A stretch of 64,000 nucleotides of DNA from positions 11,780,001 through 11,844,000 of the forward strand of contig NC_088316.1 in assembly GCF_910592395.1 (NCBI RefSeq), written 5' to 3'. The position numbers were made by a program, and so were the translations under genes. Below, in pieces: positions 24,345-34,965 of this stretch (within the stretch, counting starts at the first letter, position 1; each line of letters starts with the position of its first letter). The stretch is from Lineus longissimus (lineage: Eukaryota > Nemertea > Pilidiophora > Heteronemertea > Lineidae). The notes below the pieces were generated by a model that saw nothing but the letters and a program-made list of their open reading frames with translations, ran no database searches and had not been told where the DNA came from.

Positions 24345-24598
24345 TGTTGAATGTTCCTTATCGAATCCTTGTAAATGAAATTGACAAGTGTAGAGTTCTA
24401 TATATCACTATTATTCATGATAACTAATAAGAGGTAGTACAGTACAGAAGCCATGTTGTCTAAGAAGGAAGTGATGCTGAGTTAGTTACAGCAAGATAAT
24501 GATAGGTGGCAATAGTATAGATAATACATTCAGGTAGACATACGGTAGTATGAGTCATCATACAGTAAGGTTAAACTGAAACATCTGATAATACTACA
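24345..24598 (-). repeat. Gypsy-1 3' LTR
   Basis: Matches 29126-29389 almost base for base except for the missing ten bases (atgtagctga) and a single change (tatagata against tatggata). It directly follows the polypurine tract on the minus strand. Ends are the TG...CA type. Confidence 0.95.
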
Positions 24599-24609
24599 TC
24601 TCCCTCCTT
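24599..24609 (-). promoter_or_regulatory. Gypsy-1 polypurine tract
   Basis: On the minus strand the sequence aaggagggaga abuts the 3' LTR. A purine run in this position primes plus-strand DNA synthesis in LTR retrotransposons. Confidence 0.8.
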
Positions 24610-24997
24610 GAGATATTAATCCACACTGGAAATAAGCAATGTTAGTAATATACAATCAATACAAGGTATATATGAAACTAATGTGAAGATATGCAAAATA
24701 AACCTTATCAGCTTAGAGTTGTCTCACAAGAAATTGGGTGATCAGTCCAATGATTTGGAATCAATCCATAGCGTCATTTTTTCACAATGTGAGTGTACAT
24801 ACCAGCTGTACCTAGCACTTGTAACATCCGGATTATACGTATCATTAGTATCAGTCTGTGCATGAGAATCGTGTAATATGAGTAATATATAATAAACATG
24901 CATAAAAAAAACAAGTTTCTCAATGATTTTGTAAATGTCACTCATTCAAACACACACACACAGAGTTCATTATGTAACACTAATGAATCAGAGTTTT

Positions 24998-26452
24998 TTA
25001 CAGGTTAAGTCTGTCTGGTGGATGTATTGCTCGACCAGATCTTGTGGTATATTGGTTGTTGTCTGGTTGCATTGACACAGCAGGTTGCGGTACCTGTGTA
25101 TCAGTTTCATGTGAAATGTCCAAGTCGGTGTTATTACTGAACTGCTCCTTGGTGGTATGGAGTTGTGAACGGTTTCTCCTATATTGTCCTCCTTGATCGG
25201 TTTCGACAATATACGACCGAGGTTCGGACAGTTTCCTTGTGACCTTGGCAGGTTGCCAATGTTTTGACTGATTGTCTCTCATGCGGACAGATTGGCCTTC
25301 CTCTAATGGCGGTAGAGGTGCTGACCTTGCTGTCTTATCATAGTATGATTTCTGGTGGTTTTGCCTGTTCACTAGTTCAGCTTTTGTAATGTCATTGTCA
25401 ATCTGTTGCGATTTCAGTGAAGACTTTTTCATTGGAAGTAGTGTTCTCGTGTTGCGGTTCATCAGGAGCATGACAGGGCTAGGCAGGTTATGCGATACAG
25501 GTGTGGCCCTGTAATTCAAGAGAGCCAGATTTGCATCTTCTCCTGCATCTAGTGCTTTCTTGATGAGTTTCTTCACGGTTTGGACACATCTTTCAATCGT
25601 ACCATTGCTTTGTGGGTACAATGGGCTGCTTGTTGTGTGCTTTATCTGATAGTTCGCGCAGAATGATCGGAAGGTGGCGCTAGCATACTGAGGGCCGTTA
25701 TCGCTTACGATCTCCTCAGGAATTCCATATTCGCTGATTACCGATTTGGCATAGGCTACAGTCACTTCCGAGCTCAATGATTTTCCGAGTCTGCGAACAA
25801 CCGGAAATTTTGAGTAATAGTCTACAAATAGTAGGTAGTGAACCTGACTATGTTCGAATAGGTCCGTGGCAATCTTTTGCCATGGATATTGCGCGATTTC
25901 ATGCGGTATCAATGGTTCATGTCCTTGGCGATTTTGATACTTTTGGCATGTGGCACATGCTTCTACTGTCTGTTTCACTTGATGTGTGATTCTCGGCCAA
26001 AACACTGACATTTTAGCGCGGAGTAGGCATTTTTCCATGCCCATGTGTCCCTGGTGTATGAGGTTTAGCATTTGTGGCCTCAGTGCATCTGGTACAACGA
26101 AGCGATTGCACTTGAAGATAATGCCATCCTCAATACTCATGTCCTCCCGGTAGTTCCAATAATCCATTACTTCAGGAGGGCAGTCATTTTTTGCGGCAGG
26201 CCATCCTTCAATGACATGCTTTTTCAGTATCTGGAGAGTTGGATCAGCAGCCGTAGCGGTGCGGATCTTTTCGATGTCATGGTTACTTGAGTTCACTGTT
26301 TCTGTTATGTAATGTACCGGAATTTCTGGAATCTCTTTGTGATCTGTTGCTGATGAGAGTTTGTTTGGATCTACACGCGATAATGCATCTGCTAAGACAT
26401 TGTCCTTTCCTGGTAAGTAGACCACTTCTACATCATATTTCGACATGCGCAA
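24998..26452 (-). CDS. Gypsy-1 pol, integrase portion
   Basis: 484 codons. Begins in the end of the RNase H connection (YLPGKDNVLADALSR), followed by an H2C2 zinc domain (HQGHMGMEKCLLRAK and CATCQ) and a retroviral-type catalytic core: first Asp in KIATDLFEH, second in EIVSDNGPQYAS, Glu in QSNGTIERCVQ. The tail is basic and hydrophilic, ending ...SGRAIHPPDRLNL. The visible Met is not a true start: the frame continues RNase H upstream and was separated from it by a frameshift near an A6/T6 run at 26492-26497. Expected role: insertion of the element's cDNA into chromosomes. Confidence 0.9.
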   Translation of the reverse strand: MRMSKYDVEVVYLPGKDNVLADALSRVDPNKLSSATDHKEIPEIPVHYITETVNSSNHDIEKIRTATAADPTLQILKKHVIEGWPAAKNDCPPEVMDYWNYREDMSIEDGIIFKCNRFVVPDALRPQMLNLIHQGHMGMEKCLLRAKMSVFWPRITHQVKQTVEACATCQKYQNRQGHEPLIPHEIAQYPWQKIATDLFEHSQVHYLLFVDYYSKFPVVRRLGKSLSSEVTVAYAKSVISEYGIPEEIVSDNGPQYASATFRSFCANYQIKHTTSSPLYPQSNGTIERCVQTVKKLIKKALDAGEDANLALLNYRATPVSHNLPSPVMLLMNRNTRTLLPMKKSSLKSQQIDNDITKAELVNRQNHQKSYYDKTARSAPLPPLEEGQSVRMRDNQSKHWQPAKVTRKLSEPRSYIVETDQGGQYRRNRSQLHTTKEQFSNNTDLDISHETDTQVPQPAVSMQPDNNQYTTRSGRAIHPPDRLNL

Positions 26453-26807
26453 GAGTAAGCGCTGCAGGCGCGGGCTGCATTTTGAGATTGGTTTTTTGTG
26501 GTTTATGGTCGGTTTGTACTTCTACGTGTTTCCCATATACATAGTGGTTGAAGCGCTCTAGTGACCAAACCACACCGAGCAGTTCCCTTTCGATGTTGCT
26601 ATAGTTCTGCTCTGTGGTAGACAGTGTACGTGAGGCGTAAACCACTGGGCGGCCATCTTGAAGAAGACAAGCGCCGAGCCCCCGGAGTGAGGCATCACTT
26701 TGGATTACAGTGTCCTTCTTTGGGTCATAATAAGCGAGATTATCGGCGGATACGATAATATCTTTGAGCTTGTCGAAGGCTGTCTGGTGCTCAGGATTCC
26801 GTGCCAA
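26433..26807 (-). CDS. Gypsy-1 pol, RNase H portion (frameshifted on both sides)
   Basis: 124 codons containing the RNase H-like core: IQSDASLRGLGACLL with the first catalytic Asp, VVYASRTLSTTEQNYSNIER with the second acidic residue, and VEVQTDHKP. On the N-terminal side the reading continues that of the RT portion after a one-base loss near 26805. On the C-terminal side it loses frame at the homopolymer at 26492-26497. The three frames are clearly one ancestral polyprotein. Confidence 0.88.
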   Translation of the reverse strand: MARNPEHQTAFDKLKDIIVSADNLAYYDPKKDTVIQSDASLRGLGACLLQDGRPVVYASRTLSTTEQNYSNIERELLGVVWSLERFNHYVYGKHVEVQTDHKPQKTNLKMQPAPAALTLAHVEI

Positions 26808-28999
26808 GAGATGTCTTTCTTGGTCAAGTCCCTGAGAGGTGCTGCCACGGTTGCAATACTGGCATTGAACCGGTTTAGATAGTTGACAAGACCAAGAAAT
26901 GATTGCAGATCTTTTACATTATCAGGAGGGGCCATTTCAGTGATCGCGCGGACCTTTGCTGGATCGGGTTTCATCCCGTCGGCGGACCACATGTGACCAA
27001 AGAAATGTGCGTCCCTGATCTTGAACTGTAGCTTGTCTTGGTTGAATCTGACGTTGTTGTCGCGAGCCGTTTGTAGTAGGTTGAGAAAGTTTCCGTCGTG
27101 AGCTTTCTCTCCGATGCCATACACGATCAGGTCATCGGCGATACCTGTAATACCTGAGAGTCCTTCACACAGTTGGTCCATTTTCTGTTGAAAGATATCT
27201 TGACTGACAATCAATCCAAATGGTAATCGGTTGTAGCAAAATCTACCGAATGGGGTAGAAAACGTGGTTAGCAATGATGATGCCTTATCTAAAGGTACCA
27301 TCCAGTAGCCACTGCGGGCGTCCACTACCGAAAAGTGGGTGGCCCCAGCAATCAACGGTGCAATGTCATCGACTGTCCTGGTGTAGGTATGCTCGCGTTT
27401 GATAGACTTATTGATCTCACGGGGATCAAGACATATTCGGAGTCCTTTGCCAGCCCCCTTATCCACGACAACAAATGAGTTCACCCATTCAGTTGGTTCG
27501 GTGACCTTTGAGATGATCCCGAGTTTCACCATACGTTTCAACTCTGCTTGAAATTGGTCCTGTAAGTGTACTGGAACTGAGCGTGGAGGGTTAATCACAG
27601 GTTCAGCGTCTGATCTCAGTTGAATATGATAAGGATCTCCTGGAAAGCATCCAATGCCTCTGAAGACATCTCCATGCTCTTCCAGGACCTTTTGCTTGGT
27701 GAGCGGTTCGGTGATTTCGGAAGGTTTGTTGACCTCGCAGTTGATACGAATCAGGTCAAGAAGTTGGCAGGTTTTTAATCCCAGTATCGTCGCACCAGAG
27801 TCTGTAACATCAAAGCTAATTGGGTGTTTCTTTCCGTCATGACGTATGTACAATGTGCACGATCCGTAGTTGGCTATTTCGGTGCCACCGTATGCGATTA
27901 GCTTAGCCTTTGGTGGCGTTAGCTTGTGGTTTTCTGGGAATAAGCGGTCAACTTGCGATTTGGAAATAACGTTGGTTGCGGCTCCGGTATCCAATTTGCA
28001 CATGATTTGTGAATATCGCTTGTGGTACTGTTGCGTAGTAACGGCGAATTTTCGAATGATTTCTGGCGCATTGACACTATCGACTTTCGAAACCTCGATT
28101 GATCCTACGAAAAGGTCAGAGAACTCCTCCTCGATTTCGTGTAATCTTCGTGATTTTCCTTTTGATTGGCACACTTTGTCGTAGTGACCAACCTTTGAAC
28201 ATGAGCGGCAGGTGGCGTTCTTTGCAGGGCATTTGTCTCTTTTGTGGAAGCCTCCACCACAAAAGAAACACGATTTCGTTTTCGAATGATCCCGATCCCG
28301 ATCCTGGCGGTCCGATCGAAATGTATGTCTGTCCTGTCTGTAGTCTGTAGATTGTCGTTTGAACGGCGGTTTCCGTTTCTTATGCACGGCATGTACTGCA
28401 TCCTTATCGACTATTTCCTTTGTTTTCAAGGTCGTTGCTTCGAATGTTCTGGCGATTTCGATAGTTTTGTCAAGGGTTAGCCCGTTCCCTTGGCTGATAC
28501 ATTTCGTACGCACTCTGTCCTCTTTTAAGCCAAATACTAGAGTGTCTCTCAGTATTTCCTTTTCGACATCAGCAGCATAGCCACAATCTGCTAGTGAGAG
28601 CCTGGCCTCGATCAGAAATTGCTCAAACGATCTGTCTCCTTGTTGTAATCTGTGTAACTTGTGTCGTGCAACGAGAAAGTTTGCCTGAGGGTTAACATAT
28701 TCTTCGAATTTTGACCAATAGTTCTTAAGTACTTTTTGATCTGCTGCGCTGAGACCCCATGAGTTGAAGAGGTCCAACCCACGGTCTCCAGCCCAAATGA
28801 GAAGATATTTACACTTAACTTCTTCATCCTCTGCCTTTAGAGGTCCTTCGAAGATAACTTCCACTTTCTGCTTCCACTTTTTGTAACGTGATAAAAGTTC
28901 AGTCCCAGAGTCCCAATCAATGGACGGGCCTTGGTTGATGGCTGCAAGGGCTGATGCCATTGTGAAGCACGAATGTATTGGAAAATGTACTGGATCCAC
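26705..28999 (-). CDS. Gypsy-1 gag-protease-reverse transcriptase polyprotein
   Basis: 764 codons from ATG at 28999; a second Met 13 codons in (MASALAAINQ) could also start. Order: capsid-like gag, then two CCHC zinc knuckles (CFFCGGGFHKRDKC and CRSCSKVGHYDKVC), an aspartic protease (CKLDTGAATNVIS), and RT with DARSGYWMVPLD, LPFGLIVSQDIFQ and the catalytic GIADDLIVYG. Gag and pol are in one frame, as in many animal Gypsy elements related to the K02A2.6-annotated proteins. The true frame is lost near 26805, after which about 30 codons are out of frame. Confidence 0.92.
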   Translation of the reverse strand: MDPVHFPIHSCFTMASALAAINQGPSIDWDSGTELLSRYKKWKQKVEVIFEGPLKAEDEEVKCKYLLIWAGDRGLDLFNSWGLSAADQKVLKNYWSKFEEYVNPQANFLVARHKLHRLQQGDRSFEQFLIEARLSLADCGYAADVEKEILRDTLVFGLKEDRVRTKCISQGNGLTLDKTIEIARTFEATTLKTKEIVDKDAVHAVHKKRKPPFKRQSTDYRQDRHTFRSDRQDRDRDHSKTKSCFFCGGGFHKRDKCPAKNATCRSCSKVGHYDKVCQSKGKSRRLHEIEEEFSDLFVGSIEVSKVDSVNAPEIIRKFAVTTQQYHKRYSQIMCKLDTGAATNVISKSQVDRLFPENHKLTPPKAKLIAYGGTEIANYGSCTLYIRHDGKKHPISFDVTDSGATILGLKTCQLLDLIRINCEVNKPSEITEPLTKQKVLEEHGDVFRGIGCFPGDPYHIQLRSDAEPVINPPRSVPVHLQDQFQAELKRMVKLGIISKVTEPTEWVNSFVVVDKGAGKGLRICLDPREINKSIKREHTYTRTVDDIAPLIAGATHFSVVDARSGYWMVPLDKASSLLTTFSTPFGRFCYNRLPFGLIVSQDIFQQKMDQLCEGLSGITGIADDLIVYGIGEKAHDGNFLNLLQTARDNNVRFNQDKLQFKIRDAHFFGHMWSADGMKPDPAKVRAITEMAPPDNVKDLQSFLGLVNYLNRFNASIATVAAPLRDLTKKDISWHGILSTRQPSTSSKILSYPPIISLIMTQRRTL

Positions 29000-29111
29000 C
29001 CCTTAGTGCATTTGTACAGACTATGTATATGCACTGCGGAGAACAAAGGAATCACAAAGTTGCAAAGTTAATGTTCATTTTCCACGTTTCCTTGGGCACG
29101 GTTCGGAAAAA

Positions 29112-29125
29112 CACTTCTGACACCA
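29112..29125 (-). promoter_or_regulatory. Gypsy-1 primer-binding site
   Basis: On the minus strand TGGTGTCAGAAGTG starts directly after the 5' LTR. It is complementary, with one mismatch as I recall the tRNA, to the 3' end of an animal tRNA-Leu including its CCA. This fixes the 5' LTR boundary and the element's orientation. Confidence 0.8.
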
Positions 29126-29389
29126 TGTTGAATGTTCCTTATCGAATCCTTGTAAATGAAATTGACAAGTGTAGAGTTCTATATATCACTATTATTCATG
29201 ATAACTAATAAGAGGTAGTACAGTACAGAATGTAGCTGAAGCCATGTTGTCTAAGAAGGAAGTGATGCTGAGTTAGTTACAGCAAGATAATGATAGGTGG
29301 CAATAGTATGGATAATACATTCAGGTAGACATACGGTAGTATGAGTCATCATACAGTAAGGTTAAACTGAAACATCTGATAATACTACA
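29126..29389 (-). repeat. Gypsy-1 5' LTR
   Basis: 264 bp, nearly identical to 24345-24598. It contains the ten-base insertion atgtagctga absent from the partner. Followed on the minus strand by the primer-binding site. Confidence 0.95.
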
Positions 29390-29540
29390 ACTCATAGGTT
29401 ATAAGTCAGCTATACGAATTGGGTACAGAAAGCCTCCTCATCAGTAATGTTAGGGTAAATGATTCTTAGATCAATGATTTTTAGAACAACGTCGCAAACA
29501 TTTCCGAAATGCCTGCATTGTAGGAAGGCAGAACACGGAC

Positions 29541-30600
29541 CGGTTGCTCAAAACCAGTTTTGTCACTAACGCTGGCGTTAACTTAACTTGGCGTTAATGC
29601 TATGGGCTTAACTGAAGGAGATAACGCCAAGTTAAGTAACTGAAGGAGATAACGCCAAGTTAAGTAACTGAAGGAGATAACGCCAAGTTAAGTAACTGAA
29701 GGATATAACGCCAAGTTAAGTAACTGAAGGATATAACGCCAAGTTAAGTAACTGAAGGATATAACGCCAAGTTAAGTAACTGAAGGATATAACGCCAAGT
29801 TAAGTAACTGAAAGGAGATAACGCCAAGTTAAGTAACTGAATGAGATAACGCCAAGTTAAGTAACTGAAGGAGATAACGCAACGTTAAGTAACTGAAGGA
29901 GATAACGCCAAGTTAAGTAACTGAAGGAGATAACGCAACGTTAAGTAACTGAAGGAGATAACGCCAAGTTAAGTAACTGAAGGAGATAACGCCAAGTTAA
30001 GTAACTGAAGGAGATAACGCCAAGTTAAGTAACTGAAGGAGATAACGCCAAGTTAAGTAACTGAAGGAGATAACGCCAAGTTAAGTAACTGAAGGATATA
30101 ACGCCAAGTTAAGTAACTGAAAGGAGATAACGCCAAGTTAAGTAACTGAATGAGATAACGCCAAGTTAAGTAACTGAAGGAGATAACGCCAAGTTAAGTA
30201 ACTGAATGAGATAACGCCAAGTTAAGTAACTGAAGGAGATAACGCAACGTTAAGTAACTGAAGGAGATAACGCCAAGTTAAGTAACTGAAGGAGATAACG
30301 CAACGTTAAGTAACTGAAGGAGATAACGCCAAGTTAAGTAACTGAAGGAGATAACGCCAAGTTAAGTAACTGAAGGAGATAACGCCAAGTTAAGTAACTG
30401 AAGGAGATAACGCCAAGTTAAGTAACTGAAGGAGATAACGCCAAGTTAAGTAACTGAAGGAGATAACGTCAAGTTAAGTAACTGAAGGAGATAACGCCAA
30501 GTTAAACTGAAGGAGATAACGCCAAGTTAAATAACTGAAGGAGATAACGCCAAGTTAAGTTAACGCCAGCGTTAGTGACAAAATTTGCTTTGAACAACCA
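29541..30600. mobile_element. Terminal-inverted-repeat element filled with a 28-bp satellite
   Basis: Left terminal repeat 29541-29597 and right terminal repeat 30544-30600 are inverted copies. The inner 39 bases (ttttgtcactaacgctggcg onward to ggcgtta) are perfectly complementary and the outer 18 differ at a few sites. No transposase is present. The interior is almost entirely a tandem array whose unit resembles the inner end of the terminal repeat, so the array seems to have grown from the element itself. Confidence 0.85.
29610..30560. repeat. 28-bp satellite array, about 34 units
   Basis: Unit: taactgaaggagataacgcc followed by aagttaag. Variants (ggatata for ggagata; caacgttaag for ccaagttaag; an extra A; aatgag) recur in the same order twice, about 309 bp apart (from 29811 and from 30120), showing a higher-order duplication of about eleven units. 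There are no spacers between units, so it is not CRISPR-like. Confidence 0.95.
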
Positions 30601-31571
30601 GGCCCTGGGTTGTCAACGTCGGAGTTGAATATGCGTCGCTGCTTTTGTGGAATACTGGAAGGTAAAAACTACTCCTAGTTAGTCTTAACTTCATGATGAG
30701 AGAGGGCTTGCCTCAATACTCACAGAAAAGCTGTGGACACCACTCCTCCATGCACCTGCTGTAATAGCGAGACGAACGAGTGAACCAACGCGTGCACCTA
30801 TCGTTGAAACATGCAGCTCTCATTGCGTCTGTAACCATAACGATCTCATTGGGATGGCAGCAAACTGAAGAAAAAACGCGATTAAATTAAAAAACAAAAT
30901 ATTCCAACAATATGTATCCTCTGATGACCCGATCCTAACATTGTTCAGATTATGAGACACATTGATATTAATGGGCGATCGTTAATAAAAATGTATTTGT
31001 CTCAGAATCAATCTTTTTAGAACAACTTCGGCTCAGGCGTCGGCGAAAAAAAGATGTTTCTTGCAGATTTTTAACGAACAGTAGTGTGTTGCCAAAAAGG
31101 CTCCCCGCGCCCTACCCCAATGACAAAAAAGTTTAATCCCTGCGCTGGAACAATATAACTTCAGGGTTTCCCCGCAAAAATGGCAAAAGAGTACCCCAAA
31201 GTAACTTTTAAAGAGTTTGAACAGTTTAGAATTACATGTATAGGCAACTTCATGAACGCTCCTAAATGAACACCTACTACGTAGCATACTGTTTGCACAG
31301 TAAACACTTACTTACAAAACATGCATTTCTTCAAAAAGCATTCGCTTACCTTTCAAAGCAAATACGACGTAAAACATAACCATAAGGTGTCCGGACTTCA
31401 TCGCGGGTGACTTGCTTCCCTTACTCCGTTTTCTTTCAAATAAACTCAGTTGTCGTCAATATTTATTTCATTCATGCACAAGTGGCTGGTTGTAGGGCAA
31501 TGGGTTATGCAAAGGGGAGAGAAGGTGAAATACATTTGAAATAAAACAATAGAAAATTACAATGCAAAGAG
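30601..31571. other. Non-coding stretch
   Basis: No exon or structured repeat recognised. The 84-codon minus-strand frame at 31033-31287 has no supporting signal. Confidence 0.45.
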
Positions 31572-32194
31572 GTTTAAGGAATTGATACCGAACTGGAGGT
31601 GTTGTGTGGGTTTAAATTAATTCTTTTCGAACTAAATCAACAGAAAGAAAATCCAATACGACCTGTTTATTTACATGACGTAATACTGCGTGACACTCCT
31701 ACTCCACACTCGGGTCATACGCGAACTCGGCCGATAGTGACGACGTCACCGGCTTCGCCTATGTGTCGATTTCGATCAATCAACGAATATACGGCTCCAT
31801 TCCATGTATACGCAAGCCCTTACACTTATGAGCTACATTTTGATGGCACATTGTTGATCAAACTCAAATTACTACCAGAACCCTACTCGTGACGAAAAAG
31901 ATAACACCCTCAAGGTGTTAACTTAAATCCCGCATAAAATCTGCTGTGAATGATTTTGAAATCAGAGTGGAATAAACCAAAGAAAAAGCATGCTTTTTGG
32001 GGCAGTTCGTTTCATACTTGCGTTGTAATTGATGGTCTCCAAGTGCAGAAACACGATTATGTAATAGACTCGGCCCTGATTGATGACGATGACAGCATAG
32101 AAGAATGAATAAGTCTTGTCATGAGTTTTGTACTCAGCAAGGGCTCTTGTAATATGTAAAGAGCAATCTCTAGTGAACTCACACAACTGTTTGA

Positions 32195-32338
32195 CATGGG
32201 GGAGCCCCCCAAACCCCCGTCCTTCTGACATATATAGCCAGTACATTGGGGGATGAGTCCCCCAAACCCCCTCCCCCGTTCTCTGAAAGTGACAGGTTTT
32301 AGTCAGTACATTGGGGGAAGGCCCCCCAACCCCCCCCA
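32195..32338. repeat. G/C-run hairpin repeats
   Basis: Three successive units, each with a G5-6 run facing a C5-6 run (tgggggagccccccaaaccc, tgggggatgagtcccccaaa, tgggggaaggccccccaacc). The last two follow cagtacat. Each can form a short hairpin, and the C-runs give the minus strand G-quadruplex potential. Non-coding. Confidence 0.7.
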
Positions 32339-32477
32339 TTGGACTCTAAAAATAGAATTCCTTGGAGACGCTGAACAATAAGGCCCCATAAAGAAATAGT
32401 CCCCGCCCCGGTAGCTGTCTCATATCAGCTGGAAGAAGCAGCTCTTTGTGGTGAAATAATAATTGAATGCATGTCAT

Positions 32478-33010
32478 GACACCCAGGAGCTTTTTCTCAT
32501 TTCTGAAACAGTTGCATGGTTGGAATGAATTTCCAAATCAGTCCGTCAAATCTCTATGCAATGAAAATTGAAATGTCACAACTGTCTCCACCGACGTTGT
32601 CCTGTATGTCCTAGCAGACGATTTTTAAATAAATGATGTGATTGATATACTTGTAGATTGGAATGAATTATTTCTTCAATGATATGAAAATTGAAAACCC
32701 TCTGACATGCCTGAGTACAAAAATGCAGAGGCAAGACACACCATGCATGTCATGACACCCAGGAGCTTTTTCTCATTTCTGAAACAGTTGCATGGTTGGA
32801 ATGAATTTCCAAATCAGTCCGTCAAATCTCTATCCAAATGGAACTTTAAGACCACTCTATATTTGTGCAGTAGTGTTAAAACTGACTTTTTGAAGTAAAG
32901 TACGTAAATCGAGAAGAAGAGGATCGTTTACCTCGTCTGCAATAAATGTCACAACTGTCTCCGCCGACGTTGTTGTCCTGTATGTTCTAACAGACGATTT
33001 TTAGATACAT
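32478..33010. repeat. Partial tandem duplication
   Basis: The block from catgtcatgacacccaggag to gtccgtcaaatctctat occurs at about 32470 and again at about 32745. The block gtcacaactgtctcc...cagacgattttta occurs at about 32573 and 32947. The order is preserved, so a unit of about 170-270 bp was duplicated and then diverged by indels. Confidence 0.8.
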
Positions 33011-33639
33011 GACGTCCCACACCCGCACTTCAAGACAGTGGCGCCGGTGTGAATAAATCTACTTGCGTGATTGGTCAATGGCTCATGACGTCATGAAATA
33101 ATTGCGTCACGAGGAAGGAAACAATGGGAATCATGGTAACTGTGGTTGCGGTGCGTCGTGAAAGCAGGATCGGCAAGCGCGGCCCGTATGGAATGCGACA
33201 AAACTGTACCGGAACCGGAATTGTCATGGGTCTGCACTTTTTTTTCAGATTCGATGGACATGATGGATATATGAATTTTGTTTACACTTTATATACATAC
33301 GTAACCATTACACTCACTACGTTGTGTGAGTTATAAGAAATTGACGTATTGAACGCAGAAAAGGACTCACAAAACAGACTTTTTGATCCGTTTGTGGTTA
33401 TCTGTGGGCGGTTGTGATTAGATGTGAGCTAAAAATGTAGTTTTTTTTCGTGTAGCAGCCATGTTATCTGAGTGCACAGCCGTACTAGCCAGGGCATTTT
33501 CATCGATGCTGGACGATTCGACTTTTGTACAACTTAAGAGGGGGAAAAAATCAGTCCCATATTTGATGACGTATTTTGCAAAAATTATAAGTATACGTGA
33601 TGACACTAGTGCAGTCACACGATTGGACTGACACACCGC

Positions 33640-33902
33640 TGTTGCTGGTGCTTTTGCCTCAAAGTTAAAGACTCTTCTTTTTAAAGACTATTTTGTCGTC
33701 TGATTTTATCTTCTCACTTATGTTTTACTTCAAATACTTATGTTTTATCGTCACATGTTTTTAAAATGCTCATGACTTATTTCATGTCCTGTAATGCTTA
33801 TGTTTCATTTCACGGCCATTTTTATTCATGTATGTACAGTGCATAGAAAACTTTTATGTTAACCTTGCACTTTAATATAAATAAATTATTATTACTATTA
33901 TT
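33640..33902 (+). mobile_element. LINE 3'-end fragment with (TTA)n tail
   Basis: A short open stretch reading ASKLKTLLFKDYF resembles the C-terminus common to several LINE ORF2 proteins. It is followed by an AT-rich untranslated region and a terminal tail aaataaattattattactat. A similar tail fragment lies at about 41788-41850. Only the last few hundred bases are present, as expected of a 5'-truncated insertion. The family is not determined. Confidence 0.45.
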
Positions 33903-34008
33903 AAAACCAAAACCTCGGCTCTGCCTCGATTTTGGTCTACATTTTAGCTCCACCCTCGCAGTTTTGGTGAGACAACCAATACCTCCAGTGCGGTATCAAT
34001 TCCTTAAA

Positions 34009-34965
34009 TCAATCTGCATATTGATGTATTTAACCTATGAATTCCCATCTCCACATTACACTACATGGTTATACGTCACGTTTGCAAAAAGGCCTTGTGC
34101 GTGATACATGTATACGTGGCATTTTCGTAAGGCTGTCTCATCCTTTTTCTCTACGTACATGTACCAACCTATCCTCCTTTCATGTCCCATATCGCAAATC
34201 GTTTGACTAACATAGCTTAGTCAGTATGACTAATCCATGACTAATTAAACCAGGCAGAGGTTGATAACTTACTAAAAATCGGTCAAAGTTCACTACTAAG
34301 TTGAGGTTCTCAGTGTGGATCATCCAGATACAGCACAAGGTTCATTCGCAATAGAATTAGCTAAGTCCAGTGATGGTCATTTTCAAGAGCCACTGAAATC
34401 TAACATATTGGGAAATTACTGGACGTTTGCAACTTTATGCTAAAAGGGTAAGCGCAGTGCAGCAGCATCAACAGCACGACACAAGTATGAAACCCAACAA
34501 AAACAAACAAACTACTTGATTGCAGTTCTTAATTATTCTAGATGATTTGTTGTACGTGCATAAAAACAACAGCATTCGGGAAAAAAAACAAAACATCGAG
34601 GCTGATCATGTTGACGATTCCGATACGGCCGCAATTTTTGGAACATTCCGAACATTTTCGAGTTCACAAAAAACACTTACGTCCGACACAAGCGATGTCA
34701 TTCAAAACTCTTAAGTTCATCAAAATCCTCGGGTAATGATGTTTTATCAAGGAAACGAGATAAGAAACAAGGAATTCTGGCATAAACAGCGGCCTTGCAG
34801 GTCATCCACGACCATAAGTTTGGCACAGTCACATAGAGCTTATTAAGATGTCAACTTGTGGTAAAATACAATGCTGGGATGGATCAAAGCGGAATTAATT
34901 TTCAAACTGTGGTTGATTCTTAATCTACAGAGTCCGGCTATCATAGAAATATGCTTTTTGACAAT
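34009..34965. other. Non-coding stretch
   Basis: No gene or clear repeat. Two overlapping 64-codon frames at 34520-34736 are AT-rich and unsupported. Confidence 0.45.

Larger units (their letters stand above)
24345..29389 (-). mobile_element. Ty3/Gypsy LTR retrotransposon, full length but frameshifted (Gypsy-1)
   Basis: Bounded by LTRs of 254 bp (24345-24598) and 264 bp (29126-29389), both starting TGTTGAATGTTCC and ending ATAATACTACA on the plus strand. They differ by one 10-bp insertion and a substitution, so insertion was recent. Read on the minus strand, the order is 5' LTR, primer-binding site, gag-protease-RT, RNase H, integrase, polypurine tract, 3' LTR; RT before integrase defines Ty3/Gypsy. 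Flanking pentamers actta and actca look like a target-site duplication with one mismatch. Two frameshifts break pol, so this copy is probably non-autonomous. Confidence 0.93.
31572..34008. repeat. Fold-back family ends enclosing 2.4 kb
   Basis: ttaaggaattgataccgaac... at 31572-31603 and its near-perfect inverse (29 of 31 positions) at 33978-34008, both finishing in TTAA. The right part (33903-34008) continues as a full arm of the fold-back family (tctcaccaaaactgcgaggg when reverse complemented). Either the two ends delimit one element, or a single fold-back copy was split by later insertions including the LINE tail at 33.64-33.90 kb. No transposase frame is present between them. Confidence 0.5.

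Noticed and set aside
29610-30560. Regular short repeats that could suggest a CRISPR array
   Set aside because: Units are contiguous with no spacers, in a eukaryotic context, and are enclosed by transposon-like inverted repeats.
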